64,000 nucleotides of DNA from contig NZ_BFAZ01000005.1 of the NCBI RefSeq assembly GCF_003114815.1, forward strand, positions 1-64,000. The letters are read 5' to 3'. Positions 23,596-32,475 of the stretch are shown piece after piece. The DNA comes from Leptospira ellinghausenii. GTDB taxonomy: Bacteria > Spirochaetota > Leptospiria > Leptospirales > Leptospiraceae. The stretch's first letter is position 1. Each line of letters begins with the position of its first letter. The position numbers and the translations under genes were made by a program. The notes under the pieces are model-generated. The model had not been told where the DNA came from. It saw nothing but the letters and a program-made list of their open reading frames with translations, and did no database searches.

Positions 23596-24350
23596 AAGAT
23601 AAAACAAGCATAATACTTCCAACCTATAACGAAGCAGGTAATATCAAAAACTGCGTTGAAACCATAACGAATGTCCTAGAAAAAGATGGCCTTCCATTTG
23701 AAATCATTATCGTTGATGATAATTCACCTGATGGAACCTTTGAAGTTTCCAAAGTTTTAGCAAAATATGATTCACGAGTGAAACCATTTGTTAGGCTCAC
23801 GGAAAAAGGTTTAAGTTCAGCAGTTACCTTTGGTTATAACCAAGCGGAGGGGGACAAATTTGTTGTTGTTGATGCGGATTTCCAACATGATTACTCCAAA
23901 ATTCCAGATGTAATTCGACTTTTAAGAGACAATGATATCGTAGTTGCGACAAGAAGGAGTAAAGATGGAGGATATGGAAATTTCCCCGTCTTACGGAAGT
24001 TAGCAAGTCTCTTTGCTACAAAAATATCAGAATGGTTATTTCCTGTAAAGATTTCAGATCCTATGAGTGGATTTTTTGGAATTCGCAAAACAGTCTACTT
24101 AGACACAAAAGATAAATTACACCCAAGAGGTTACAAAATTCTTTTTGAAATTTTGGGTGTCGTGAAAACAGATAAAATTGCAGAAATTGGTTATACATTT
24201 GGACTTCGCACTTGGGGGCATTCCAAATTAGATTCAGGTGTGATCTTTTATTTCCTTTGGGATTTGATTTCAATCAAATGGTACCAGTGGAGGCAATCAC
24301 ATCACTTTTTCCTTGGATCCAAAGGAAGGAATTCCCACATCCATCCCTAA
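23592..24350 (+). CDS. Polyprenol monophosphomannose synthase-like GT2 enzyme
   Basis: A 252-residue GT2 enzyme of the Dpm1 type: ILPTYNEAGNIKNCVE, VDDNSPDGTFEV and VVDADFQHDYSKIPDVI (the DxD-like metal site), then PMSGFFGIRK. It moves a hexose, probably mannose from GDP-mannose, onto polyprenyl phosphate at the inner face of the membrane. It lacks the C-terminal membrane domain of long Dpm1 forms, so it is the soluble single-domain type. With the GT39-like gene upstream it forms a donor-plus-transferase pair. Confidence 0.88.
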   Translation: MKDKTSIILPTYNEAGNIKNCVETITNVLEKDGLPFEIIIVDDNSPDGTFEVSKVLAKYDSRVKPFVRLTEKGLSSAVTFGYNQAEGDKFVVVDADFQHDYSKIPDVIRLLRDNDIVVATRRSKDGGYGNFPVLRKLASLFATKISEWLFPVKISDPMSGFFGIRKTVYLDTKDKLHPRGYKILFEILGVVKTDKIAEIGYTFGLRTWGHSKLDSGVIFYFLWDLISIKWYQWRQSHHFFLGSKGRNSHIHP

Positions 24351-24437
24351 ACAAACTTTAGTGTTTGGATCGAAAATGTATGGGAAAAGAAAAAATTTAA
24401 AAACTGTTTTTTTCGCCTGTACTCTAATGTATTTCAA

Positions 24438-24764
24438 TTGGATTCCGTAGATCTTTCTGTGAGGGACAAAATGGTTTCAGAACTTACAAAAGAAAAAAGT
24501 TACCGAATCGAAGTTAGTAGTTTGGATTTGTATTCTGCGCAAAGCCTTGAAGAAGACATGACAAAACTCTTTCAAAATGATTTGAGTGTGATTTATATTG
24601 ATTTTTCCAATGTAGAAGAAGTTTCATCTGCTGTGCTTGGATTACTTTTATACAAAAAAATGATGTTCCAAAAACAAGGTGTGCGACTCTTTCTGACAAA
24701 CGTAAAACCTCAGATTCAAAAAATCTTAAAAATCTTAAACCTGAGTGGCCATTTACTTGTTTGA
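24438..24764 (+). CDS. STAS-domain protein (anti-sigma factor antagonist-like)
   Basis: A 108-residue single STAS domain: YRIEVSSLDLYSAQSLEEDM, VIYIDFSNVEEVSSAVLGLLLYKK and VRLFLTNVKPQIQKILKILNL. The Ser-Ser in EEVSSAVLG is at the site phosphorylated in SpoIIAA-like proteins. The first codon is TTG at 24438; ATG at 24471 would give a shorter protein and is also possible. The 3' end overlaps the convergent glucosidase gene by 12 bases. Partners cannot be told from context. Confidence 0.8.
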   Translation: MDSVDLSVRDKMVSELTKEKSYRIEVSSLDLYSAQSLEEDMTKLFQNDLSVIYIDFSNVEEVSSAVLGLLLYKKMMFQKQGVRLFLTNVKPQIQKILKILNLSGHLLV

Positions 24765-26396
24765 ACTCTTGGCAAATTGCAAATCAATGATGATACCAGA
24801 ATGTTCTGGTAGGTGCATCATTTTCCCGTCCCAATCGGCTCCACCAAAAGCATAGATTTTTTTTCCTTTCATATCAACATTCAAATCTTTTTGATTTTTA
24901 CCAAAGTTGAGGAATACACAAAGTCGTTTGTTTTTAAACCTTCTTTCAAAACTCAAAATAGCTGGTTCTTCTGTATGGATGATTTCCAAACTACCGACTC
25001 TTACGACATCGAAATCCTTCCGTATATGAAACATTGTTTGGTAATGTTTCCACAAAGAGTTTGGATCATTTTTTTGTCCCAATACAGTATCACTAGCTTG
25101 TACGGTTTCGATAGGCAACCATGGTTTACCATTTGTGAACCCAGCATTCTGGGAATCATCCCATAACATGGGGAGTCGGCAATTATCTCTATTGATGTAA
25201 ATTCCCAAAAGTTTTGTTAAAAACAAGGGAACAAAACGATTCAATTTGGCAATTGGATCTTTCCCAAAAAAGTTGGAGAGTTTTCCTTCTTTTCTACCAA
25301 TTTCTTCTCCATAATAAACAATCGGAACTCCTCTTGCCATAAATTGAAAACAAACAAGAAGTTTTGCTTTTCGTATGTCACCACCTAACCGATCAATGTA
25401 TCTCCTTTGGTCATGGTTACCTAATACATAAGTAGGAGTAAAAGGAGTTGGGAAAATTTCTTCATTTTTTTGTAGTAGTTTGCGAAAAAAATCCGCATTG
25501 TACGAAAAGTGTATTAACTCAAACTGAAATACCAAATTGAGACCATCAGTTTTTTCACCTAAAAATGATTTTAATACTTGGTCACTTCCACTCACCTCAC
25601 CAATGAGGAATGGTTTTTGTTTGTACTTGGAGATGTGTTTTCGTACTTCTTTTGCAAACGAAAATGATTCCGGTAGATTTAGGTTATACTGTTTTTTTTG
25701 AAAAAACGCCTCATCATGGTTATCTGGTGTTGGAAAAAATCTTAGACTAAAAGGATTATCCCGAAAACTCTCATCTTTATAAATGGAATTGAAGATATCA
25801 AGACGAAACCCATCGACACCTTTTTTTAACCAAAAATCCAGAACGCCAAACATGGTTTTTTTAACTCTTGGATTCCTGTAATTTAAGTCTGGTTGGAAGG
25901 ATAAAAAATTACTATAATAGTATTCCTCTGTTCCTTTATCATAATTCCATCCCGATTTCCCAACCATCGAAATCCAGTTATTCGGTGGTTTTTTAGTCCC
26001 CTTTTTCCAAATGTAAAAATCTCGTTTGGCATTCGATGTGGATGACTTTGATTCTAAAAACCATGGGTGTTTGTCAGAAGTATGGTTCATCACCATATCC
26101 AAAACCACTCTCATCTTACGTTTATGGATTTCTCGAATCAATTGTTCACAATCGGCCATCGTCCCAAATCTGGGATCAATGTTTGTATAATCTGCAATAT
26201 CATAACCAAAATCTTCACCAGGACTGACATAAAACGGAGAAAACCAAATGGTTTCAACGCCTAAGGTTTGGATCTCGTCCAAACGTCTTAGGATTCCCTT
26301 TAAATCGCCAATTCCATCACCGTTGGAATCCTGGAAGGACCAAGGGTAAATTTGATAAATTGAAGTTTGTTTCCACCATTCCATTTTGTTTTCCAT
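24753..26396 (-). CDS. GH13 alpha-glucosidase (oligo-1,6-glucosidase/trehalose-hydrolase type)
   Basis: A 547-residue cytoplasmic GH13 enzyme. WWKQTSIYQIYPWSFQDSNGDGIGDLKGI is the standard start; MVMNHTSDKHPWF is region I; VDGFRLDIFN holds the nucleophile Asp; FLIGEVSG the acid/base Glu; LGNHDQRRY the transition-state Asp. The QPDLNY motif points to exo-acting alpha-glucosidases. It cleaves alpha-linked glucose from short oligosaccharides such as maltose or isomaltose. Alone on its strand; divergent from speD. Confidence 0.92.
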   Translation of the reverse strand: MENKMEWWKQTSIYQIYPWSFQDSNGDGIGDLKGILRRLDEIQTLGVETIWFSPFYVSPGEDFGYDIADYTNIDPRFGTMADCEQLIREIHKRKMRVVLDMVMNHTSDKHPWFLESKSSTSNAKRDFYIWKKGTKKPPNNWISMVGKSGWNYDKGTEEYYYSNFLSFQPDLNYRNPRVKKTMFGVLDFWLKKGVDGFRLDIFNSIYKDESFRDNPFSLRFFPTPDNHDEAFFQKKQYNLNLPESFSFAKEVRKHISKYKQKPFLIGEVSGSDQVLKSFLGEKTDGLNLVFQFELIHFSYNADFFRKLLQKNEEIFPTPFTPTYVLGNHDQRRYIDRLGGDIRKAKLLVCFQFMARGVPIVYYGEEIGRKEGKLSNFFGKDPIAKLNRFVPLFLTKLLGIYINRDNCRLPMLWDDSQNAGFTNGKPWLPIETVQASDTVLGQKNDPNSLWKHYQTMFHIRKDFDVVRVGSLEIIHTEEPAILSFERRFKNKRLCVFLNFGKNQKDLNVDMKGKKIYAFGGADWDGKMMHLPEHSGIIIDLQFAKSSNK

Positions 26397-26477
26397 GACT
26401 TTTCTAAAACTGACTTGTTATTTCAGTTGCCTCTTACCTAAATACCAAATTTCTGTTCTTTATACAAGCAGGTAGCA

Positions 26478-27239
26478 ATGGATAAAGAAAAAATCAAACT
26501 TTCCGGTTTTAACAATCTGACAAAAGTTTTGAGTTTTAACCTCTACGATTTTTGCATCACACTCGATGACGAACAAAAAAGTAGATATGTAACATATATC
26601 CACGACAAGTACAATGCGAGTAAAATTACAGAAATCTCCAAAGAGATTGTCAAACGTATTGATGCCAATATCCTCTCTGTATCCGCACAAGATTACGATC
26701 CTGTGGGTGCTTCAGCTATGGTTCTAATGAGTGATGTGAAGGGTGGAGGAAATCCAATCCCATCGACACAGGTTAGTATGCATTTGGATAAATCGCACAT
26801 CACGGTACATACCTACCCTGATGCGGCTGATCCAGATGGAATCTGTTCTTTTCGTGTAGACATTGACATTTCGACCTGTGGGGAAATCATTCCACTTGAC
26901 TCCATCAATTTCCTATTTGAAGCATTTGAATGTGATGTGGTTTATATTGACTATGTGGTAAGAGGGTATACCCGACTTGCAGATGGTAAAAAGATATACA
27001 ACGATCATCACTTCAATTCTATCTTAGATTTTATCAAACCAGAAATCAAAAGAAATTATACTTATCTTTCTGACATCAACATGCCTCAAGATAACACTTG
27101 GCAAACTAAAATGATGATCCGAGAACTTGGACCTGAAAATTATTTGTTAAACCCTGAGGACATCTCTCATCCAGATGTTCCGAACAAAATGAAACTTCTA
27201 AGAGAGGAAATGAAAGAAGTGTATCATATGATCCACTAA
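26478..27239 (+). CDS. speD: S-adenosylmethionine decarboxylase proenzyme, long bacterial type
   Basis: A 253-residue proenzyme of the E. coli SpeD class. The chain is expected to cleave itself between Lys and Ser of MHLDKSHITVHTYPD, making the pyruvoyl cofactor on the Ser. IDISTCGEIIPLDSINFLFEAFECDVVYIDYVVRG carries the conserved Cys and follows the family closely. It supplies decarboxylated AdoMet for spermidine synthesis. No speE lies nearby. It is divergent from the glucosidase and convergent with the SCO-like gene. Confidence 0.93.
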   Translation: MDKEKIKLSGFNNLTKVLSFNLYDFCITLDDEQKSRYVTYIHDKYNASKITEISKEIVKRIDANILSVSAQDYDPVGASAMVLMSDVKGGGNPIPSTQVSMHLDKSHITVHTYPDAADPDGICSFRVDIDISTCGEIIPLDSINFLFEAFECDVVYIDYVVRGYTRLADGKKIYNDHHFNSILDFIKPEIKRNYTYLSDINMPQDNTWQTKMMIRELGPENYLLNPEDISHPDVPNKMKLLREEMKEVYHMIH

Positions 27240-27249
27240 TTAGTATTTT

Positions 27250-27813
27250 TCACTCTTTGCTCATTTCTTTTTGGATTTGGATCCAATCATTTTCACCAAG
27301 TTTGGGAAGTGCATACACAACTTTCCGATTTGGTGGGATGAGAAAAAATTGAGTTCCATGTTCATCTTTTTGTTTGAGAACAGGATGTTCTGGTAAATAA
27401 GCTCCAAGCCTTCTATAAAACCGAACTTCTTCCATTGATTTTGGCCGTAGGGCTTGGATTGCCAAAGAAGTTTGATAATACGCTAAATAATTACGAATGT
27501 CTTCTTCTGTTTCTTTAGGGTCAGTTACCAAAAAGTAAAAAGAAAAATTTGAATTAGGGAATCGTAACTGAAATTGCCTGAGATTTCCCAAGGCCATAGG
27601 ACATTTTTTACCACAACCAACTAACCCAGGATAAATGATGATCCAATTTGATTTTGGTACCGTACGAAATTGAATTTCACAGATCTCACAAGGGATCTTT
27701 CGGTATGAACTGGAAAAAAAATGGAGTAAGGAACTAAGTCCTAGAAAAAGGAAAACAACAAAGACCCAAAGTAGTCTTTGGATCCATTTTTTAGGTGCCA
27801 TTTCCTGTTTCAA
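27250..27813 (-). CDS. SCO1/SenC-like thioredoxin-fold protein
   Basis: A 187-residue protein with one N-terminal membrane anchor (residues 11-31) and a periplasmic thioredoxin-like domain. The CGKKC pair in [15 protein letters not shown] and the His in [12 protein letters not shown] match the copper-binding Cys-x3-Cys and His of SCO proteins, which deliver copper to cytochrome oxidase. A further CEIC pair lies just after the anchor. It overlaps the upstream MCP gene by 23 bases. Role in copper delivery is by family only. Confidence 0.78.
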   Translation of the reverse strand: MKQEMAPKKWIQRLLWVFVVFLFLGLSSLLHFFSSSYRKIPCEICEIQFRTVPKSNWIIIYPGLVGCGKKCPMALGNLRQFQLRFPNSNFSFYFLVTDPKETEEDIRNYLAYYQTSLAIQALRPKSMEEVRFYRRLGAYLPEHPVLKQKDEHGTQFFLIPPNRKVVYALPKLGENDWIQIQKEMSKE

Positions 27814-29335
27814 TCATTGCAGAAAGTGTTTCGACTGAATCTTTTAAATTTTCAAAGATTACATTGCCTTTATCGATAAACGAAATCATTTCCGAACTTG
27901 TATTCAAATTGGTCTGTGTTTTCAAATTTAAATCCATAATCGAATCCGATATTTCAAGCATACTGGATGATTGTTCTTTGCTTGAAAGTTGCATTTCTTG
28001 TGCAATTTGGTCGAGAGTGGTTAAAGCATTCTCTTGTTTTTCAAATGCAGAGAGTGTTCCCGAAATTTTTTCTGTTAACTCACCCATGCCCACTTCTGAT
28101 GCCAAAATGGATTTCACAAACCCTTGGACTGTTTGGTTGATTTGATTTGATTGTTTAAAACTAACTTGGATTGCGGATTTAATTTTACCAGAGATAGTAG
28201 AGATATTTTTAGTTGCATCTGCTGTAGAATCGGCAAGTTTTGAAATCTCCGAAGCAACAACTGCAAATCCTCTTCCCGCATCACCTGCTCTTGCTGCCTC
28301 AATAGAAGCATTTAACGAAAGTAAGTTGACTTTCTCAGCAATATCCGAAATCAGATCCAAAATTTCTTCCATTTTTTCAGAATCATCCACTGCCACTTCC
28401 ATTGATTGGTACAAAGTTGAAAATTCTGTTTCCGTTTTTTTGACACTTTCTGCAGATTCTTGTATTTTTGCTCTCATCACTTCCAATGATTTCACAAAAC
28501 CTTCATTCAAATTGAATAAGTTTCGATTGAGTTCTTCTACTGTTTTTACTTCGTTGATTTGGCGATTGGATCCTTCCAAAATCAGTTGGCTTGAGGCAGT
28601 GGTTTCTTCTGTTGCTGCTGAAATTGCTTCTATGGAAGAGGATTGGTCTTGGAAAGAAGATTCAAACTTTCTAACAGCAGTTGTGATCAAATTTGAGTTT
28701 TCTAGGTAGGATTTTGTCCCTTGCGAAACTTCATCAATTGCTGCAGTAACACCCGCCATCACCGTTTCTAAATTTGTTTGGGTTTCTATTTGTAATTTTA
28801 GGTCCAAAACAGAAAGGTAGGAAAAATAAATGAGAATTCCAGTTTCCATCACTACAAATAGTGCATGTGTGATCACAATTTCTAATCCAGTACCATAACT
28901 ATAAACAATCACTTTGGTATTCAAAAATACAACACCAAACTCTTGGAGGTAATTTCCAACTAAGTGGTGTATGGCGATTGTCAATGCGGCAACAAGTAAT
29001 ACACGCCAGTCCTCATAAACAAACAATACAGCAAGGGCACTGAAAACGTGAAAATGCATTTCAATACGACCAAATTGTGCTTGTATGAGGAGGGCACTGA
29101 ATAACATAAGAGCAGCTCCATTCCAAGCTCTTAAGAAAAAACTTCCACGTAAAAATCGATAGAACAAAAACGAAAGAGTGGCAATGATGATGGCTGAAAT
29201 TGTAACAATTAAAGTGGCACCGTACCCAAGGGAGAGTAAAAAAACGAGGGGAATGTGAGCAAAAATTGCCCAGACAAAAAACGTATCAACTTTTTTTTGG
29301 CGTTCTAATAGAACTGCCGCCAATCTTAAATCCAT
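27791..29335 (-). CDS. Membrane chemoreceptor with six-helix sensor domain
   Basis: A 514-residue methyl-accepting chemotaxis protein. Residues 15-180 hold about six membrane helices with little periplasmic domain and several His ([18 protein letters not shown]), so sensing may occur in the membrane, perhaps with a bound metal or heme. There is no clear HAMP. Residues about 195-510 form the signalling coiled coil with the hairpin [33 protein letters not shown]. It could sense redox or light-like cues; the ligand is unknown. It overlaps the SCO-like gene downstream. Confidence 0.88.
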   Translation of the reverse strand: MDLRLAAVLLERQKKVDTFFVWAIFAHIPLVFLLSLGYGATLIVTISAIIIATLSFLFYRFLRGSFFLRAWNGAALMLFSALLIQAQFGRIEMHFHVFSALAVLFVYEDWRVLLVAALTIAIHHLVGNYLQEFGVVFLNTKVIVYSYGTGLEIVITHALFVVMETGILIYFSYLSVLDLKLQIETQTNLETVMAGVTAAIDEVSQGTKSYLENSNLITTAVRKFESSFQDQSSSIEAISAATEETTASSQLILEGSNRQINEVKTVEELNRNLFNLNEGFVKSLEVMRAKIQESAESVKKTETEFSTLYQSMEVAVDDSEKMEEILDLISDIAEKVNLLSLNASIEAARAGDAGRGFAVVASEISKLADSTADATKNISTISGKIKSAIQVSFKQSNQINQTVQGFVKSILASEVGMGELTEKISGTLSAFEKQENALTTLDQIAQEMQLSSKEQSSSMLEISDSIMDLNLKTQTNLNTSSEMISFIDKGNVIFENLKDSVETLSAMIETGNGT

Positions 29336-29601
29336 AATCTATTGGACGATTCACGCGATATAAATTCCAGTCAATAAATCTTCCTAGACTCATGTTTTTT
29401 ACTTTAGCTAAATTAATTATATTCTACTTCAGTGAATGTACTGATTGGATCGAAAGCATTTTTTGACATGGATGGCTCTTGTTATAAGTCACAAGTGAGT
29501 CGTAGAATCTTTCAATTTCTTTCATTTTCATACCTAGGTTTCTACTTTCTCTCTTGCCGTTCCGAAAATCTTCTGTAAACTAGTGACTTAGCAGGTACAT
29601 T
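29336..29601. other. Intergenic stretch between divergent genes
   Basis: About 265 bases separate the divergent MCP gene and the 723-residue hypothetical. It must hold both promoters. TTGACA occurs at about 29463 but no well-spaced -10 follows, so I do not assign a promoter. I see no repeat or RNA gene. Confidence 0.4.
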
Positions 29602-31773
29602 TTGGAACCAATCTCAGATTTCGGCGAAACAGAAAGTCCTCTTTCAAACAATGTTTCAGAACCTTCATACTTTATTTCTTTACCAAAAAATATAGCGAGT
29701 TATTCCCTCACTTCCCAAGCGATTTTAGAAGAGTTACGTGTGCGCCATAGACGATTGGAAATGCATGGAAGTGCAGAAATCACTCCTACCCTATTTCTCA
29801 CTTTGGATTCCATTCCTGAACTTTTATCCAAACAGGTCCAATTAACCGAATCACACAAAACCAATGTGGCAATCAAAGAAGCTTTAAAAGAATTAGCGGG
29901 ACTCACTGAACACAATAAAGAACCAGTCGTATATTTTTATCCATTTATCCTACTTGTGGACCAAAAATTAGTGTTTCGATTGAGTATGATCTCTCCACAA
30001 TCCAAGGAAAAAACAGATATAGTTCCCTTTCGCAGGTCTTGTTTTAAATATAGCATTGATTTGGTGGATATCTTACTAAAGAATCGATCCAATCGTGATC
30101 TCATATTAGAAGAAGAAAATCCAGGAAGTACATTACTGCGAAGAGATCAAAAGGGGAACGTGTATTTTTTCCCAACCAAACTGAGTTTTGAATCGGAATT
30201 AGAATTGATCCTTCGTTCGAGTATGGAACCGTTTGGACCTTTACCAACAAAAGATTTTATTTTAGATGTTGTTACCAGAGGGAAAGAAACTGCCAAATTG
30301 GTTGAGATTGTACCAGGATACCATTTTGTATTACCAAGCAGTTCTTTTCACCCTGAATACATAAAACATTTAGCAGTACAATTGGATGGACTCAAACAAT
30401 TTGCTTTTCCCTACCTAAAACGATTTGCAAAAGAAAACAAATATGAAGGTTACTTAGAAAAGCTGACCGAACTCGAAACAAAACTTCCTAAAAAAACGGA
30501 AGAACTTTTGAATTCAGCACAAAACTACATCCAAGAAATCAGTTCGTTACTGGTAGAATTTCCATTTGATAAAATAACAAACGAAGAATCAATACGAGTC
30601 AAAAATGGAATCCAAGATAGTATCATCATTTTAAACAAACTTTCTCGTTTTTTAACCGAACAAAAAAAAGAAGATGCAGAAGACGAATTATTTTCTCTGA
30701 TCCAATTATTAAGCACAAAAATCGAAGAAAATACAAAAAACACACTCACTCTCACCAAACTGAACTTATACGCCGAAATCAAAACATTAAATCTTAAATC
30801 CGATTCCGATAAAAAAAGAGCCATCGAAAGAATAGTCAAAACTTTATATGATACTTATGGTTGTTTAGAAATGAAAGAAGATGATTACCATGTCCTCTTT
30901 GCACTCGACCAAAAGTATCTAACCAAAGTAGAAGAAAACACTTTTCAATTAGCAAAAACCAATTCTGAATATCGAAATGAACTGCCCATCCTCGACCAAA
31001 TCCGAATCATCTTAAAAAATAGATCAGACATATCCATTGACAAATTAGAAATTGAAAATGTATCCAAAGAAGTAGATACAGAAGAAATCACTGAGACTCC
31101 AAACGAACCAAGAATTTCGTTCTCTGCTCTTCAAGAAAAATTCCATGTCCCAATTGGAGTCTTTAGTTTCTTGACTTTGGCTTCCATTGTCACGGTCATT
31201 TCCCTACTCATTGGCAGTTTGGAATACATAGGGAGTGGATTTTTATTCAGTTTTTTCTTAGGACTGATATTGGGTTATTTGTATAGAAAAGATGGAAAAC
31301 CAAAACCGAACGTAGAAAAACAAAAAACTGGTGTCCCAAAAGAAAATCGATCGCTTACGATTGCCAAGGTAGCGGAAGCTTTTATCTATCCAAAAAAATT
31401 CAATAGTATCGCAGAAAAGGTATACGATACAAAACGATTGCGTAATCACATAGAAGAATGTGTAGAAGATATCAAATTGGAACTTTCAGCTGCGGACCAA
31501 AAAAAAGACACTAACAAAATCGTCGCAGAAATTGAACATGCTATTTTACAAATCTCTGTTGTGATGAAAATTCCGGAAGCCATCCAATTAAAAAATCGGT
31601 CCAAGGAACTTATACTTTCCAAAGCAGACTTTCGTACGATTTTATTTCGTACGCAACTCGCAGAATACTATCGTAAAGAAGCTAGTTTGTACAAATCAGA
31701 CCGCGACCAAATGGATTACATTCAGTTTATCATCCGCGAATTGGAATTTGGCTATAATAAATATTTAAAGTAA
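29602..31773 (+). CDS. Large hypothetical protein with two membrane helices
   Basis: A 723-residue protein starting at TTG (29602) after an AGCAGG Shine-Dalgarno. Residues 1-250 are mixed alpha/beta; 260-500 are helical and highly charged; 510-560 form two adjacent membrane helices (FLTLASIVTVISLLIGSL and FLFSFFLGLILGYLY); 570-723 are again helical and cytoplasmic or periplasmic. I recognise no family. The next gene, an LRR lipoprotein, begins 13 bases downstream, so the two are probably co-transcribed. Confidence 0.7.
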   Translation: MEPISDFGETESPLSNNVSEPSYFISLPKNIASYSLTSQAILEELRVRHRRLEMHGSAEITPTLFLTLDSIPELLSKQVQLTESHKTNVAIKEALKELAGLTEHNKEPVVYFYPFILLVDQKLVFRLSMISPQSKEKTDIVPFRRSCFKYSIDLVDILLKNRSNRDLILEEENPGSTLLRRDQKGNVYFFPTKLSFESELELILRSSMEPFGPLPTKDFILDVVTRGKETAKLVEIVPGYHFVLPSSSFHPEYIKHLAVQLDGLKQFAFPYLKRFAKENKYEGYLEKLTELETKLPKKTEELLNSAQNYIQEISSLLVEFPFDKITNEESIRVKNGIQDSIIILNKLSRFLTEQKKEDAEDELFSLIQLLSTKIEENTKNTLTLTKLNLYAEIKTLNLKSDSDKKRAIERIVKTLYDTYGCLEMKEDDYHVLFALDQKYLTKVEENTFQLAKTNSEYRNELPILDQIRIILKNRSDISIDKLEIENVSKEVDTEEITETPNEPRISFSALQEKFHVPIGVFSFLTLASIVTVISLLIGSLEYIGSGFLFSFFLGLILGYLYRKDGKPKPNVEKQKTGVPKENRSLTIAKVAEAFIYPKKFNSIAEKVYDTKRLRNHIEECVEDIKLELSAADQKKDTNKIVAEIEHAILQISVVMKIPEAIQLKNRSKELILSKADFRTILFRTQLAEYYRKEASLYKSDRDQMDYIQFIIRELEFGYNKYLK

Positions 31774-31786
31774 AAATTCTGGTCTT

Positions 31787-32416
31787 ATGAAGTTGATTGT
31801 TTCTCCCATTTATTTTTTGTTTCTAGTCGTTTTGTTTTCCTTTGGCTGTAAAAAGGAAGTGGTGGATGCAAACACTTGGTTTGAAGAACACAAAGAAGAC
31901 CGAGTCCTCAATCTTTCCAATAAAGAAGTGGGAGTTTTACCAACTTCGATTGGAAACTTAAACAAGGTAGAAGAACTCACTTTCCAATACGATTCACTCA
32001 CGACATTACCGAAAGAGATTGGAAACTTAAAACAACTGAAGATTCTAAATCTTTTTGGAAACCCCCTCACTGCTCTTCCAGAAGAACTGGGAAATTTGGA
32101 AAACTTGGAAGTATTACTACTTGGCAGAACCGAATTGAAAGAAATTCCCCCAGTCATTTCAAAATTGAAACATCTAAGAACCCTGGCACTAGACGAAACC
32201 AAAGTGCAACTAACAGAAGCGGACGTGGAAGTGATCGCAAACCTCCCCTCTTTGGAAATCCTTGACCTTAGCCTCATGAGAGAGTACAAAACTCTCCCTA
32301 AAAACTTGGCAAAACTTTCCTTTTTAAAACAACTCATCTTACAAAAAACTCTTTTGGAAAAATCCGATGTTGTTAGACTCCGAGACGAGTTACCGAAAGT
32401 TCGCGTAAAACTATAA
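31787..32416 (+). CDS. Leucine-rich-repeat lipoprotein
   Basis: A 209-residue protein with a lipoprotein signal (lipobox FSFGC at about residue 21). Residues 40-200 contain about six to seven LRRs of the bacterial type, e.g. LPTSIGNLNKVEELTFQ, LPKEIGNLKQLKILNLFGNP and LPEELGNLENLEVLLLG. LRR proteins bind partner proteins and are numerous in Leptospira. It is likely anchored to a membrane by lipid. Ileucyl-tRNA synthetase follows 60 bases downstream. Confidence 0.88.
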   Translation: MKLIVSPIYFLFLVVLFSFGCKKEVVDANTWFEEHKEDRVLNLSNKEVGVLPTSIGNLNKVEELTFQYDSLTTLPKEIGNLKQLKILNLFGNPLTALPEELGNLENLEVLLLGRTELKEIPPVISKLKHLRTLALDETKVQLTEADVEVIANLPSLEILDLSLMREYKTLPKNLAKLSFLKQLILQKTLLEKSDVVRLRDELPKVRVKL

Positions 32417-32475
32417 ACAATTTGATTATTTTTTCCGTTTTCTCTTTGGCCTAGAGTTCAAACACTGGTCTTACT

